Shown: positions 42,493 to 54,189, counted from the stretch's first letter. The stretch is DNA of 64,000 nt from Cricetomys ansorgei (GCA_026225945.1 JAMJFZ010001089.1:2486501-2550500); one strand, 5' to 3'. Notes: generated by a model from the letters alone, not told the origin. A program made the numbers and translations.

Positions 42493-44372
42493 CAGAAAAC
42501 AGCTGTAAGATAGGGCACGCTATCAAAAGAGAGCAAAGGACCTGTGCTTCCATTTGGAGTCTGTGGAGGGAAGGGAGAGCAGGGCGTCCTTGGCTGAAAC
42601 TCCTTTGCCTGCTTCTGGGAAAATGACTTCTCTATCTCTGGCCTTCCAGCCTCACTCCAGAGTCTGACTTCACCTTCCTGAAAGCAGGAGTTTTTTCCTC
42701 CTAAATTCTGCTGTCTGCTGCCAGCAGAGAGAGGCGGAGCCTGCAGAGGCGGCTGCAGGACCATCCTTGGCCGTTTTTTTTGAGAAGACATTCACATTAG
42801 TCACTAGGTCCTGGGGTCTCAGCAAGCAGGATGTGGAAAGACGAAGGGAGAGAGGGCTTCGTGCTACACCACCTTTGAGTCATTCCTGAGTGCCAGCACC
42901 CCACCCCCACCCGTGAGCACGACTGTGCCATCTGCAGCCGTCTGCCCAGCCTCTCCAGTGGTACCAGCTGCAGTAGGTAAGAGGACCTCCTCCTGGAAAG
43001 AGGATGCTACTGAGCCTGAAGAGGAGGGGACTTTAACTGTCATAGCTCCTCTCCTACTGTTTTATAAGTAAGGAAACTGGGCCACAGCTGAGATGACTGG
43101 CCCAAGGTCACCCCGGCAAAGTTGGGGCAGCTGGGACCAGAATGAAGGGCTCCTAATACCCAAAGGTACCGGGACTGCATCAAGATACATCCCCCCCTTT
43201 CATCTTGACTCTCCTTCATCTTGTTCCCGCAGCCTCTTCTTCATTTCAGCCCTGTGCTGCCCCAGCTTCAAGGACACTCCTACCCTACCACCCTGCAGAC
43301 TGCTTCTTCCTGCTTCCTGGGTCTGATCTGGGTCTTGCTGGCCTCTGATCATGTGGCACTTGCCTAGACAAAGCTCCCTGGGTGGTAGCAGGCAGAAATG
43401 TGGGAACTGGCTGTAGCCAGGGTGTGTGCTGGCCAAGGCTGAGTACAACTCTCTTCCTTCCCAAGAGAATAAGTTTGACTTTCAAAGCCTAGAGCTATTC
43501 CCTGGGATGAGAGTCCTTCCCGGACCCCTTGCTGGGCACCGGATCCTTTAACAAGCCCACACTGACTTAGTCTAGCACTTTCTGCCCATCCTTCCCTGCT
43601 GTCATTTCTCCTCCTTTACTTTGATCCTCTCAACAGACTGTCATTCCCTCTTTAAGAGATGTCACCATAGCATCACTTAACTCTTGTACCTAGCACACTT
43701 GATGATTTCTCTGTCTCTCGGTCCTCCCAAGGGCCACTTTCAGCAGAACTGTGTCCAGGACCTGTCATCTCCGGGTCCTGAGAAGACTCTTAGTCCTGAA
43801 AGCTAGGCTGGCTGGGATCTGATCACCCAAGACAGCAACCTGGTGCAAAGTGGAGGATGGGAGGCACCCCTAAACTGTCCAACAGTCGCCTTACATACCC
43901 AGTTAGGGTTTGGGGAGCAGGTAACAAGCAGTAGCCTGATGATGTCTTGCGGCTTATCCCGGCACGCTGGTGCCTGGAAAGTCGAGTCTGAATGCCTGGC
44001 CAGCCGAGGACTGCGAAACCCTGTCCTTCCAAGAGCATTTTTGGGAGTGTGATCCATGGGACGCTGGTTCTGTCATGCACTCCGGGAATAAACGGTTCAA
44101 CGATCAGCCAAGTTTGGCACACACAACTCCCTGCAAATCTATGCGTCCCTCTTGCCAGTTTGTCCCAGTTCCCTTGGCTCTGAAGGACCCTGCAGTAAGA
44201 AACAGCAGGCTACAGCCACTCTCTCTCTCCTGACAAAACCTGGAAGATAGTTGGTCCTTGCAGGCAAAGAAGGCAATGCAGGGGCGTGGTCTCCTTGTCT
44301 CCCTGAGATCGGGGCTCAGGGACCCCTGCTTTTGCTTTGGATTTTGTTTCCTCCTATTTGCAATTTTTGGAG
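42493..44372. other. Unassigned, fairly GC-rich unique block
   Basis: Apart from a MIR at 43050-43142, no repeat is recognised. Several overlapping open frames (for example 43803-44233, both strands) lack any known motif. Confidence 0.4.
43050..43142 (+). mobile_element. MIR SINE
   Basis: TTATAAGTAAGGAAACTGGG, ACTGGCCCAAGGTCACCCCG and GCAGCTGGGACCAGAATG are MIR core landmarks in order. Confidence 0.65.
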
Positions 44373-44432
44373 AAAAACAAACAAACAAACAAAAACCCAA
44401 AAACTAAAAAACAAAACAAAACAAAAACAACT
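44373..44432 (+). repeat. (AAAC)n / (AAAAC)n low-complexity tract
   Basis: ACAAACAAACAAACAAAAAC and following AAAACAAAACAAAAAC words. It immediately precedes the CpG island. Confidence 0.9.
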
Positions 44433-44458
44433 AACAAGTTGGAACCCAAAGGGGAGCT

Positions 44459-44860
44459 GGCCAATGAAAAGCCGAGCTGGAGCATTACAGCATCAGTGAA
44501 GCCGCTCATTGGCCGGCCTGCCCTGAGGAGATGGGGCTCCCCGCCCCTCCCCGCGGTGCGGAGCCTTTGCAGGTATCGCTGTGTGCGGGCAGCGCTGTGT
44601 GCGCGCCCCGAGATGCCCAGCGCGTGCCCTTGGCCTCCATCCGGGAGCTCTTGGAGGCCAGGCGAACCTTGGGCAGCCGCAGGATGGCAGCGGAGTCCGT
44701 GCTCACCGCGTGGCCGCTGCGGGGACGCGTGGCGCCTGGCCTCTCTGCATTGGGGAGCCGTCCGGCAGAGCCCGGGGCCCTCCAAGGCGCTTGGTCCCTG
44801 CGCCCACCGCTGGGGGACCTGCAGCAAGAGCTGTGATGTGGCTGCGGTGCGTTTCCTGCC
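44459..44860. promoter_or_regulatory. Orphan CpG island, candidate promoter
   Basis: About 355 bases (44505-44860) are roughly two-thirds G+C and hold about 35 CpG dinucleotides by eye, close to the number expected by chance, whereas the rest of the window is CpG-depleted. Two CCAAT boxes in opposite orientation lie at its left edge (GGCCAATGAAAAG at about 44459 and CTCATTGGCCGG at about 44507). GCCCCTCCCCGCGG provides SP/KLF-type boxes. A usable donor CAGGTATCG lies at 44572/44573. Frames of 185 (+, 44337-44894) and 157 (-, 44354-44827) codons are open, but long open frames are expected in GC-rich DNA and I recognise no protein. In mammals such an island usually marks a promoter, here perhaps of an unlabelled long non-coding RNA. 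Confidence 0.75.
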
Positions 44861-44966
44861 CGCTTTTTACCTTTGTATCAACCACCATCTCTGAGCTGAG
44901 CTGAGTGTATTGGTTCTAGAATGAAGGCTGCATTCCCAGTTCCCTCTTGACTAAATTGTGGCCAGC

Positions 44967-45100
44967 GGGGTGTCAACCGGGCATTCTGGCTCATGTCTGC
45001 TGCAATCCCAGCCATTCGCAGAGGCTGAGTCAGGAGGGTTGTGAGTTTAAGGCCAGTCGAGGCAACAGAATTAGACCTTGTCTCCCCCACTTCCTCGAGT
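44967..45100 (+). mobile_element. B1-related (pB1) SINE, diverged
   Basis: GGGCATTCTGGCTCATGTCT, GCAATCCCAGCCATTCGCAG, AGTTTAAGGCCAGTCGAGGC and TTAGACCTTGTCTCCC keep the 7SL monomer order. Confidence 0.7.
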
Positions 45101-45284
45101 CCCCCAAACAAACCCCAACAGAAATAAAGCCAGGGGAAACGTGGTGGGGGGCACTTCTGAAATCTGTGTACTCAGGAGTTTGCAGATAGAATTTCACTCT
45201 TAAGGTCTCAACTGTTGGGCTAAGCCTACCCACAGCGTGGAGGGAGAACACTGCAGAAGTATCTAAATTGTATTTAAAAAAAAA

Positions 45285-45622
45285 ATCATGGCTGTTGTGA
45301 GCTGACTCTTGTTCCCCTCTGGTCCTCAGTATCCCAGAATATGACTGTTTCAAATTAGGGCCTTCAAAGTGAGAACGAAGTTCAACAAACTTGTTAGGAT
45401 ACACCCGGATCCTATCTGACCACTGGCTTTCCAAGGAGACCCAGAGACACAGACAGCCACACCGGGGTGCCCGGGTAGAGGCAGCAAGAGGCCTCTGAGA
45501 AACCAGCTGCCCTGCTTTGACCTCTGACTCTGGTCCTCTGCACTGGGGTGGAAAACATTTCTGTTGTACAAGCCATACTTGCCTGGGGCACGTTATATGG
45601 TGGCCCTAAAACCGATGCCTGC
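45285..45622 (+). mobile_element. MLT1 LTR (ERVL-MaLR), sense
   Basis: GTCCTCAGTATCCCAGAATA, TGACTGTTTCAAATTAGGGC, CAAGGAGACCCAGAGACACA and the end AACATTTCTGTTGTACAAGC...GGCACGTTATATGGTGGCCCT follow MLT1 order. Confidence 0.65.
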
Positions 45623-45794
45623 ACAAACTCAGTCATTGCAATGGTGTTTGTGTCTAGACTGCATGACAGGAGCTGTTTGTCCATCTCTGAGAACTGCATA
45701 GGTGTTCATGCTGTGCCAAAGGGTTTGGGGTTGAGATCTCTCTGTGCTGGGGGATGGAGTGTGTGTGACTGCAGGCTGTAGGGGAGCATTGAGG

Positions 45795-45905
45795 TCAAAG
45801 TTCATCTCCTTTTTTATTTTTTTAGTTAGCATACAAAATAATGCACTTTTATCATGGTATTTTAGTCCGTGTATACCATGTTTGTAGTGCTTTAACATTG
45901 AACAT
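45795..45905 (-). mobile_element. LINE-1 tail fragment, antisense
   Basis: AGTTAGCATACAAAATAATG then CACTTTTATCATGGTATTTT and TTTGTAGTGCTTTAACATTG are words common in rodent L1 3' ends. Short, so a tentative call. Confidence 0.4.
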
Positions 45906-46374
45906 TACAGTCGTCATCTTCATCAAACCAGCTTTGACTATGTTCAAGAGACCTTCCCCTAAGAATCAGCCTTTTGACTGTTGACGTTCTCTATTGAAGG
46001 AAGGCTTAGGGAAGTTCACCGGACCCTCACTTGAGATTCCAGTCTCCCTGTCCTGCACCTGCAGGCCATTTGTGTATAACTGCCTTAATTGCATGCAGCC
46101 AAATGGTCTTGGGGAATGTTAGAACATATACCTTATAAAAGGTTAACTGAAAGGGTTTCATCTACAATTCCCTAGGATTCCATTTAGCCAGCTGTGAAGA
46201 AGTCATTCGTGCTGGGGCGAGATTTTCTAGAAGTGTGGCTACCTTGGAGTCTGCACACTCCTGTAAGAGCTCTTTATCTGAGCTCTGTAGGTAAGCCCCA
46301 AAGGTGAGTGGTATTCTATAAGGAGAAGGTAGCCATTGTGTTTACACACACACACACACACATATTCTAGATTC
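45906..46374. other. Unassigned sequence with a short (CA)n run
   Basis: A (CA)9 run is at 46344-46361. No exon or repeat is recognised otherwise. Confidence 0.4.
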
Positions 46375-46610
46375 TGCTTATGAAAGATGTGTGTTTGTCT
46401 GAATCGGGCCGATTGAAATCCAGTTTCATCAACTTTCCTGCAAATAATACACTTTCATTCATCTTTGTGGTTGAATAAAACTCCTTCGTGTATACTTACC
46501 ACAGCTTTAGCCGTTCATTGTCTGATTAAGAATGGTGTCTCAGTAAACATGGCTGTGAAGGTATCTCTGTGAAATGCTGTTAAGGCGGTCAAATCTGGCT
46601 TTTAGAAAGA
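46375..46610 (-). mobile_element. L1M fragment, antisense
   Basis: CAGTTTCATCAACTTTCCTG, GTTGAATAAAACTCCTTCGT, AGCCGTTCATTGTCTGATTA and TCTCAGTAAACATGGCTGTG match antisense L1M landmarks. Confidence 0.6.
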
Positions 46611-47017
46611 TCTCTCGAAGCAGTGGTCTGGGAAGGTGAGTGAGGTTGCCCTGGTGGAGAAGTTGTCACGGGTGCCCTGGAGGTGTCAAGAGGGTTCAGC
46701 ATGGTGGCCAGGTGGACCCTCCTGTAAGAGACCAAGGGAGTGGTGCCCCTGCCAACCTGAGTGGAGAAGAGTGCTAGCTCTTCCGTGGGCAGCGTGGGTG
46801 CAGCCCAAACAATGCCTTCCTTTTTATGTATATTGACTGCTGCCTTCCTGGAACATTCCAGAGAGATCACACTGGGACCATTCGTCACATTAGTGTCAAG
46901 TTCAGTTTGGGTTAAAAGCAAAGATTTCCATCTCCAGACTCATCCAGAATTAGGAGCCAGGAATCGTCTCACCATACTTTCTGTCTGGGTCCGGAAGTTC
47001 CCAAACACATTACTCCT
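46611..47017. other. Unassigned intergenic sequence
   Basis: No recognised repeat or exon. Confidence 0.35.
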
Positions 47018-47200
<183 letters not shown>

Positions 47201-47205
47201 TGTTT

Positions 47206-47335
47206 TTCAAAACAGGGTTCCTCTGTTGTAACTCTAGCTGTCCTGGAACTCACTCTGTAGACCAGTCTGGCCTTGAACTCACAGAGATCTGCCTGCCTCT
47301 GCTTCCCAAGTGCTGGGATTAAAGGCCTGTGCCTT
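47206..47335 (-). mobile_element. B1 SINE, antisense
   Basis: AAACAGGGTTCCTCTGTTGT, CTAGCTGTCCTGGAACTCAC, CACAGAGATCTGCCTGCCTC and AGTGCTGGGATTAAAGGCCT. Confidence 0.95.
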
Positions 47336-47350
47336 TTAAATGATATTTTT

Positions 47351-47401
47351 AGTGTGTGTGTGTCTGTGTGTGTGTGTGTGTCTGTGTATGTGTGTGTGTG
47401 T

Positions 47402-47466
<65 letters not shown>
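47351..47466 (+). repeat. (GT)n microsatellite, long
   Basis: About 55 GT units with TCTGTG and TATGTG interruptions in the first half and a pure run in the second. Confidence 0.98.
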
Positions 47467-47468
<2 letters not shown>

Positions 47469-47615
47469 TGCCCCACAGCATGTGCACAGTGGTCAGAGGA
47501 TAATTTCTGAGATCTGGTTCTCTCCTTCCACCGTGTCTGTCCTGGATATGGAACTTAAGCTGTCAGATCTGGTAGTAAGCACCTTTACCCACTGAACTAT
47601 CTCACCATCTTCTTC
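47467..47615 (-). mobile_element. B3 SINE, antisense
   Basis: GCATGTGCACAGTGGTCAGA, GGATAATTTCTGAGATCTGG, CCGTGTCTGTCCTGG and AAGCACCTTTACCCACTGAA then CTATCTCACCATC. Confidence 0.8.
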
Positions 47616-48044
47616 TTCATTTTTTCTAGTTTGCTTTCTTGCTTTCCCTCCTTCCTTCTTATCTTGGCCATTATATTAGGATAAATCTTAGAAAGGCCTC
47701 GGGTCCTACCGAGGACCCAAGTGTGATGAAGGCCTAGTTGTCATTCATAGTCAGCATGGTTTGTAGTCTGCTGACTTGGGGCCCATGCGTTTGCTTTTAA
47801 ATTCAGAATATTTGGATGTCTCCCCCAGATACCTGAGATGAACTTGAATGTTTAAAGGGATCTATCTGAGCTGTGTGGAGGGATGTGGCTATTGTCCTAA
47901 GCGTTCTCTCTCCTCATTTGGAGCTTTCTTCCATGGACCAAAATCTATTTCTAGCAAGGGCCCTCCTGGTCTCCACTCTGAGCACGTAGGCAGGGAGCAA
48001 GTGGAGGGATTTAGGAGCGACCTGGTCTCAAATCAGCTTCTTTT
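47616..48044. other. Unassigned intergenic sequence
   Basis: T/C-rich start, then unique sequence without recognised features. Confidence 0.35.
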
Positions 48045-48245
48045 AAAAATACCATTTATTTGTATTATTTTAAAATACGTGTATATGTGCATATGAATAT
48101 GTGCATGTGAGTGCAAGTGCCCACAGAAGTCAGACATGTCAGATCTCCCTGGAGCTGGGGTTCAAGTGGTTCTGAGCCATCTGATGCAAGTACTGGGAAC
48201 AGAACTCAGGTCCTCTGAAAGAGCAATTTTACTCATAGCATCGGA
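48045..48245 (-). mobile_element. B2-type SINE, antisense
   Basis: A TTATTTGTATTATTTTAAAA start, GTGCCCACAGAAGTCAGACA, ACTGGGAACAGAACTCAGGT and CCTCTGAAAGAGCAATTTTA are the B2 body in antisense. Confidence 0.75.
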
Positions 48246-50360
48246 GCCTCAGCATCAGTGGACAGAGGAGACACATACACCTGCCTGGCAGGGCTCCTGT
48301 GATGAATCTAGAGAAATAATAAACGCAAAGGGGCCTCCCACAAAAGCCGGTAATGCGAGGATTTTCTGCTCCTGAAAACTGCCTTTAATCACTCTCTGTC
48401 CCTTCCCAATTAAATAAAGCAGAGCAGCAGGAACAGCAGCCACCAAACATGCTCTGAGGTACTTTTAAGCACTGCCTGCTGGAGGAGCATTGCCTTCCCC
48501 AGCGGTTATGGACTCGGGGCTTCTCCCACATCAGGATCAAGCTGTTCACCTTGATTGCTTTGTTTCGGTTCCTCCCTGACAGGCTCTCAAAGGGCTGTGT
48601 CGCCTCCTTCATCTCGGGGAAATCAGACTTAAGCCTGTTTCACCTCCATCTATCAGGCATGGCAGCTATAGGCAAGAACTAGATTTGGCTATTAACTCTT
48701 TGTTGCCCAGTAAGGGACCGCTAGCACCCAGAGGGGGAGAGCTGTCCCTCCATGAAGCTGTGATCTTCCTTAGAGGCCAGTGAACTGCTTTTTGGGGTGG
48801 TCTTTGTTTTTTTCTGGCTTCCCAAGGGATTGTAGAAATCCCAAGGGGTTCGCTGAGTGCCCTTCCCCCTGCTAACTTGCCTGTGCACAGTTCTTAGTGC
48901 TGCTACTTGGAAAGGACCTCCTTCCAGTGGCCATGGGTCCAGATGAGCTGCTGCAGTCTGCAAAGACTGCATAGACACCGATGACACCCGAAAAACCCTT
49001 TGACTTTTGTCAGTCTTCGTGAGCTAGAGGCTGAAGGTTCTCAGTCTGCCTTGGTGGAGCAGCCTGAGCTGCTCCCTATCACACAGGCACAGTCCTGAGA
49101 TATTTTCTGTGCAAACTAGAACATGTGGTGGCAGTGATGATGTCACAGTAGTGCATCAAGGCTCTCTACCTGTGTGTGTGCACGCGCGCGCGTGCACATG
49201 CGCATAATCACTGGGAACAAGACAGAGTGCCTGGCCTCCACTGTCACATTGTTCCTCACAATCCACAGGCAGTAGTAGCATCCTGCTTTGTAAGTGGGAA
49301 GTAGGAAGCTGGAGTTTAAAGCCATGGAGAACAGAGCCAGACCCTGCACCATGCACAAACAAATCTTGTGCCCAGCTCTCTGCACAAAGCTGGCCCTTCC
49401 TTCCAACTTATACAGCAAGATGTCTTTCTTGTGGGTTGAAACCTTCTCTTGGTGTGACCAGCCTTGTCAAATGCCCTCTGCCATGTCCATTCTGATGTGT
49501 ACCCCCTCCCCCACTGGCTGCTCCCTGCTAGTGGCTCCTGGGCACTAGCAGGGGGAGGAGGTGGGCTCTGCAGCTCTGCCCAGCTGTGAGGATGGGACTG
49601 AGAGGCCTAGTTGCCTATTGATTGACTGAAATTGGATTTGTTGACACAAACTGCCAGTATTTCACAGTGATGAAAGGATTGCCCACCGGCCTTATAACAA
49701 GCAGAGATTTCCCTGAGGGCCTTCGGAGCTGCTGGCATGGTTCTTTTGTGAGGAGAAGGAAGCAATTAGGAGAAAGGGGGAGGTTATTAGGTCTTATTGC
49801 TTCCCTCAGCTCCTGAGCACAGCTCAAAGCACTGTGTGGGATTTGGGGCTCCCAGTCCTACCTGCCTCGGGTTCTGTTTGCCCCTCTTTCCTGCGTCAAA
49901 CCAGCCAGGAGACCAACACAGCCCATGTTCGCTGACTCCAAAGCATATGGCAAATGCATACACAGATTTGGGTCACCCAAAGAAACCAGCAGGTGGAACC
50001 AGATTTTAGCAGACTTTAAAAATAACAACATCACTTGGGATAAATACAAACCCATGAACGCGGAAGACACACCTCTCTCTCACTCTCTCTCTCTTTCTCT
50101 GGCTTTCTCCATCCCTGTATTTTGTCTCACTAAAAATGTTCACAGAGGCATGTTTTAAAGGTGTATTCAGCCAAGACAGTCAGCTATACTCACTGGCAGA
50201 TGTGCCGGGAAAGAAGAAGGGAGGGGGCTATGTCTGCGGGGATGCAGTCGCTTGCAGACGTCAGGAATACGCATGGGCGTGGAGGCAGGTGTGTGAGGGG
50301 GAGAGGTGACAACATCAGAAATAATGCCACCTCATACTGCTCAAATGTTATTTTTGCTGT
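48246..50360. other. Long repeat-poor unique block
   Basis: About 2.1 kb with no interspersed repeat I can name except a possible MIR near 49230-49400. It contains a perfect 22-bp GC/CG palindrome at 49177-49198. It may hold conserved non-coding DNA (for example around 48540 and 49630-49830). Confidence 0.45.
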
Positions 50361-51015
50361 GATGAAACATACATAGCGTAAAACGGACCTCTGTAACTAG
50401 CCTCAGCTGTACAGTTCAGGGGTGTTGAGAACGTCCACGGGGTAGAACAAATGACATCTCTATCCAGCGCTAGGACCTTTTCCGTTGGCTGGCAGAAGTG
50501 CCACATTTGTAAACTCTGACCCCCATAACTCCTCTCTCAGCCCCTCTCAGCCAGCACAACGCTTTCGGTATCTCTGTAATCTTGATAATTCTAGGTACCT
50601 CTCGAGAGTTGCACACTGTTTGTCTTCTTGTGACTGGCTTATTTCACTTAGCATCATATCTTCCACGTGGCCGGCCCATACTGTAGCACATATATTTCCT
50701 TCCCTGAAAGGCTGAGTAACATTCCATGTGCAGAGAGCAGGTGGTGTTGTTCATCTGCTATCCACTGATGGGCACTAGGGTTTCCTCCATCTTTTTGCTG
50801 CTATGGGTATGGGTGTGCAGACGTCTGCTTGAGCCCCTGCTCCCTGTTCTGTTGTGTACCTAACCAGAAGCGGGACTGCTGGACCACACTGGAATTCTAT
50901 GATTTCTAGGACCTGCCATATTTTTTTCCCACAGCAGATGCTCCATGCCACCATTTCACACTCCCACTAGCCATGGGTGAGGACACCAATTCTTCTAGTG
51001 TCTTCTATGTTTACT
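50361..51015 (-). mobile_element. L1M 3' fragment, antisense, nearly full 3' region
   Basis: AAACATACATAGCGTAAAAC, CTGTACAGTTCAGGGGTGTT, CTAGGTACCTCTCGAGAGTT, GACTGGCTTATTTCACTTAG, CATCATATCTTCC, CTGAGTAACATTCCATGTGC, CCACTGATGGGCACTAGGGT, CAGAAGCGGGACTGCTGGAC and CACTCCCACTAGCC appear in the antisense L1M order. Confidence 0.9.
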
Positions 51016-51029
51016 GTTTTCCACTTGGC

Positions 51030-51295
51030 TTTCTATGTTAGTTATTTTCCTTGTTGCTGTTAGCAAAAATACCTGAGTTTATCCTGGCTTATAGTTTGGA
51101 GGTTGAGGGGGATACAGTTCACCTTGGTCGGGAAGACATGGCTCCAGGAACATGAGGCATCTGCAGTCAGGAAGTAGAGAGCAGAGAGGGAACAGGGCTG
51201 GGCCAGAAAACTCAAGGCCAACTGCCATGGACCCACTTCCTCCTTCCTTCAGCTAGGCCCTGCCTCATAAAGCACCTACTGTTGTAGGTTCCTGG
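51030..51295 (-). mobile_element. LTR fragment, rodent ERVL/MaLR-type, antisense
   Basis: ATGTTAGTTATTTTCCTTGT, GTTAGCAAAAATACCTGAGT, ATCCTGGCTTATAGTTTGGA and CTTCCTCCTTCCTTCAGCTA. Confidence 0.55.
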
Positions 51296-51833
51296 TGATC
51301 CAATTACTACACGACACACAACTCATTTAATAAAGACTATTTTTACTTGAGTTAAAAATGAGGAAAAAGGAAAAATTGGCTAGCCAAAGCAAAAGCAAGA
51401 GCTGGCTGGAGAGAGCCCAGGGTCACAGACTCAGAACTAAGTTCAGGACTGTGACACCAGGTTGGGATTTTGGGGGTTTTTAAAGCTAAAATTCACAAAC
51501 ACCTGTGTCAACAAAAGCAGAAGTTGGTCATATTTTTAGTTCACCATTAACAAAGAACATCCAGAGCCCAGGACATAAAGATCAACCACAGTCTATCCAT
51601 TCTCAGAGAACGTCCTGTGTAAGAGTTATACCACCTCATCAGGAAGGCACGCAATAAAGGAGGGAAAGGGGTCCCAGTTAGCTTGATCCTGGGGGTCTGA
51701 GCTCTTTTCCCGTGAGATTCTGACCTTAGCTTGGCCCTGGATTTTCTTTGGGGGACGTTTTACTGCAACCTTCAAAACAGCACCGCCAGCTAGGGACAAA
51801 GTCTTCAAACACACACAAAACTATAAGAAATGT

Positions 51834-51834
<1 letters not shown>
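51296..51834. other. Unassigned intergenic sequence
   Basis: No recognised repeat or exon. Confidence 0.35.

Positions 51835-51871
<37 letters not shown>
51835..51871 (+). repeat. (GT)n microsatellite
   Basis: About 18 GT units ending in GAGTGTGC, at the tail side of the next SINE. Confidence 0.97.
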
Positions 51872-51873
<2 letters not shown>

Positions 51874-52141
51874 TGTGCACATGCCAGAGGTCAAAGAACA
51901 ACCTCAGGTGCTGATGTGTAGCTTCTGCCTTGTTTGAGATGTGATCTTTTGCTGCTGTGTACACCAGGCTAGCTGCATAAACTCCCAGGAATTCTCCTGC
52001 CTCTACCTTCCTTCTTGCTACAGGACCACCACAGAAAGTACTGGTACTTGCCTGGCTTTGTGTGGGTTCTGGAGATTCGAAGTTAGATCCTTGTGCTTAC
52101 ATGGAAAATACTTTTACCCACTGGGCCATCTCTCTAGCCCA
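51872..52141 (-). mobile_element. Composite rodent SINE (B3-like head, B1-like middle), antisense
   Basis: GCACATGCCAGAGGTCAAAG, ACCAGGCTAGCTGCATAAAC, CAGGAATTCTCCTGCCTCTA and a TTTACCCACTGGGCCATCTC then TCTAGCCC end (antisense of a tRNA-derived head). Confidence 0.75.
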
Positions 52142-52149
52142 ATAATGAT

Positions 52150-53312
52150 AGTGTTGATATGACATTAAAAAAAGAGGTAACAAAATCCAAATGAACAGGC
52201 GAACCTACACCAAATTGTAAGCGTTCTGGGCCACAAAGAGTCATCAGCAGAGTGAAAGGGCAGCCTGTAAACTGGGAGGAGGTATCTACAAACAATACAA
52301 AGTAAGGGACTGATATCCAAGATACATAAGGAATCCATGCAACTCAATCGAAAAACAAAAACAGAAACCATCTGGATTTAAAAGTGGCCAAAGAACTTGC
52401 ATTAAATTTTCCCATGAAGCCAAAACAATGGCCAACAGATGTCTAGAGAAATGTGGAAATCACTGAAGATCAGGAGCTGAATTCCAAACCACAGTGAAAC
52501 CTCACCTTGGACAGACCTAATTGGCTGCTACAGGAAAGACTGGGCAGGATGAGCAGTCAAGGAAACCTTTTGTATTAGAGACAGAATATAAAGGGAAAGA
52601 CAATTATGGGAAACATGGACATCCCTCACTGAACCAGTTGTCTAGCATTTTTGTTAGGTGTATGCATGTGTCCAAAAGATAGGAAATTTGTATCTTGAAG
52701 CAATACCCTGTGTTCACTGTAGGATTGTTCCTAGTAGCCACATTGTTACAAAAAGCACAGGCCAAGTATCTGCTCAGAGATGAATGGATGAAGAAAATGT
52801 GATACACAGTGTGTAGATGCTCACGTGTGTAAAGTTAGCCTTGAAGAAGAACCAACTGTGGTAACACAAATCTGGATGACACTGAGCTAAGCGAAATAGG
52901 CCAGGGCTAGAAAGACAAACACCACATCGTCTCATTCATATGAGGAATCCCAGAGTGTCAAACTCATAGGAACAGAGTAGGAGGGGCATTACCAGATGCA
53001 GGAGGGAGAAGGGTGTAGAGAGATGTTGAGCAGGAGATACAAGGTTTCAATCGTGTAAAGCAAAACCTGGAATTCAACTGTAACTACAGCTAGCAGTGTT
53101 ATGTTGTATGCTTAACTTTACTGAGAAGGTAGATTTTGGTTTTCCCCACAACAAAAAAAGACAGGAACTATGAGGGGCAGTGTATGCTTGCTAGCTTCAC
53201 GGTGACTGTCACACAGGCACCCATATAGCAAAATCATTGGGGTGATAGGCACTTTTACTATGTATAATATTTAATCACCAATTGTATCTTAATAAAATTG
53301 GGGGGTGTATGA
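52150..53312 (+). mobile_element. L1M: end of ORF2 and 3' untranslated region, sense
   Basis: AAACTGGGAGGAGGTATCTA, CTGATATCCAAGATACATAA, ATCCATGCAACTCAATCG, TAAAAGTGGCCAAAGAACTT, AATGGCCAACAGATGTCTAG, GAGATGAATGGATGAAGAAA, CTAAGCGAAATAGGCCAGGG and an AATAAAATTGGGGG end are L1M landmarks in order. The ORF2 part is full of stops. Confidence 0.9.
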
Positions 53313-53321
53313 TAGGAAGAA

Positions 53322-53640
53322 AAATGGTTCCCAAAGGTGTCTGCCTCCTAGTCCTGGATCTGTGATTCTCTTACTCAGCAAGGGGCAATTAGTCCCATGT
53401 GGATTTAAAGTTGCTAATCAGCAGACTTTGACAGGGAATGCTAATTATCTAGGGGTGATTACTTAGGGGTGGGGACCATGAGATCCCAAGGGCCCTTCCT
53501 TGTAAGTAGAATAGGCAAGCAGGGAGTCAGGGATGTGGTAGCAATTCCAGAGAGTCAGGCTAATTAGACATGAAAAGGACTGGAGTGGCTGCGGCTGCCT
53601 TGGAGGAAGGGGGCTAACTAAGAAAGATACACAGAGCTGA
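53322..53640 (+). mobile_element. MLT1 LTR, 5' part, sense
   Basis: AAATGGTTCCCAAAGGTGTC, CTGCCTCCTAGTCCTGGATC, TGTGATTCTCTTACTCAGCA and GACTTTGACAGGGAATGCTA follow the MLT1 start. The end of the element is at 54190-54316. Confidence 0.6.
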
Positions 53641-54189
53641 ACATGAATTAGAGCCAGTTGGGACAGATTTAAATCAGCAGTAATGACTGCACCGAGGGAG
53701 CAAGCCCATGAGGAGCTGAACTCAGCTCTGATTTGTGTAGAGGTGAAATGGGTGTTATAAAGGGAAAATGAGGGGGCTCAGAAGAGAGGGAAGAAGTGCG
53801 ATCTCAACAGAGCTAGGAATGCAAAATAACCAAGGGTTAGTCTGTGCAAAAGCAATTGGGCCAGCTTTGTAATGGACAGAGGTAGGTCCTCCTCCCACAA
53901 GGCTGGGAGACACAGGGAAACTTTGAGTTTTCTCAGGCAGGAGCTTTGGAAGAGCGTTGAGATCATCCTTGCAAGGTGCTTTGAGCTGTTGCAACTATGT
54001 AGTGTTTGCTCTGCTCTACAGACTGAAAAGGAGGCCCAGTGGCAAGTGCTCAGGGGATCCTGACAAGCGTTTGGTCAAGGAGGAAACAATCTTTCTTAGG
54101 GCTGGAGCTAAGGACACAGGCAGCTTGGGAAGCTGGAGGAAGCCGGAGACCAACTTCAGCTAGATCACAGCCTGGGCCAGAGCCTTGAC
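53641..54189. other. Sequence between two MLT1 pieces
   Basis: Either an insertion in the MLT1 or MLT1 middle sequence too diverged to recognise. No exon seen. Confidence 0.35.

Noticed and set aside
44337..44894. 185-codon (+) and 157-codon (-) frames in the CpG island
   Set aside because: Stop codons are rare in GC-rich DNA, several frames are open at once and none resembles a known protein. I keep the island as regulatory, not coding.
52150..53312. Active LINE-1 with coding capacity
   Set aside because: Only the 3' end is present, stops are frequent, and divergence is that of an old L1M family.
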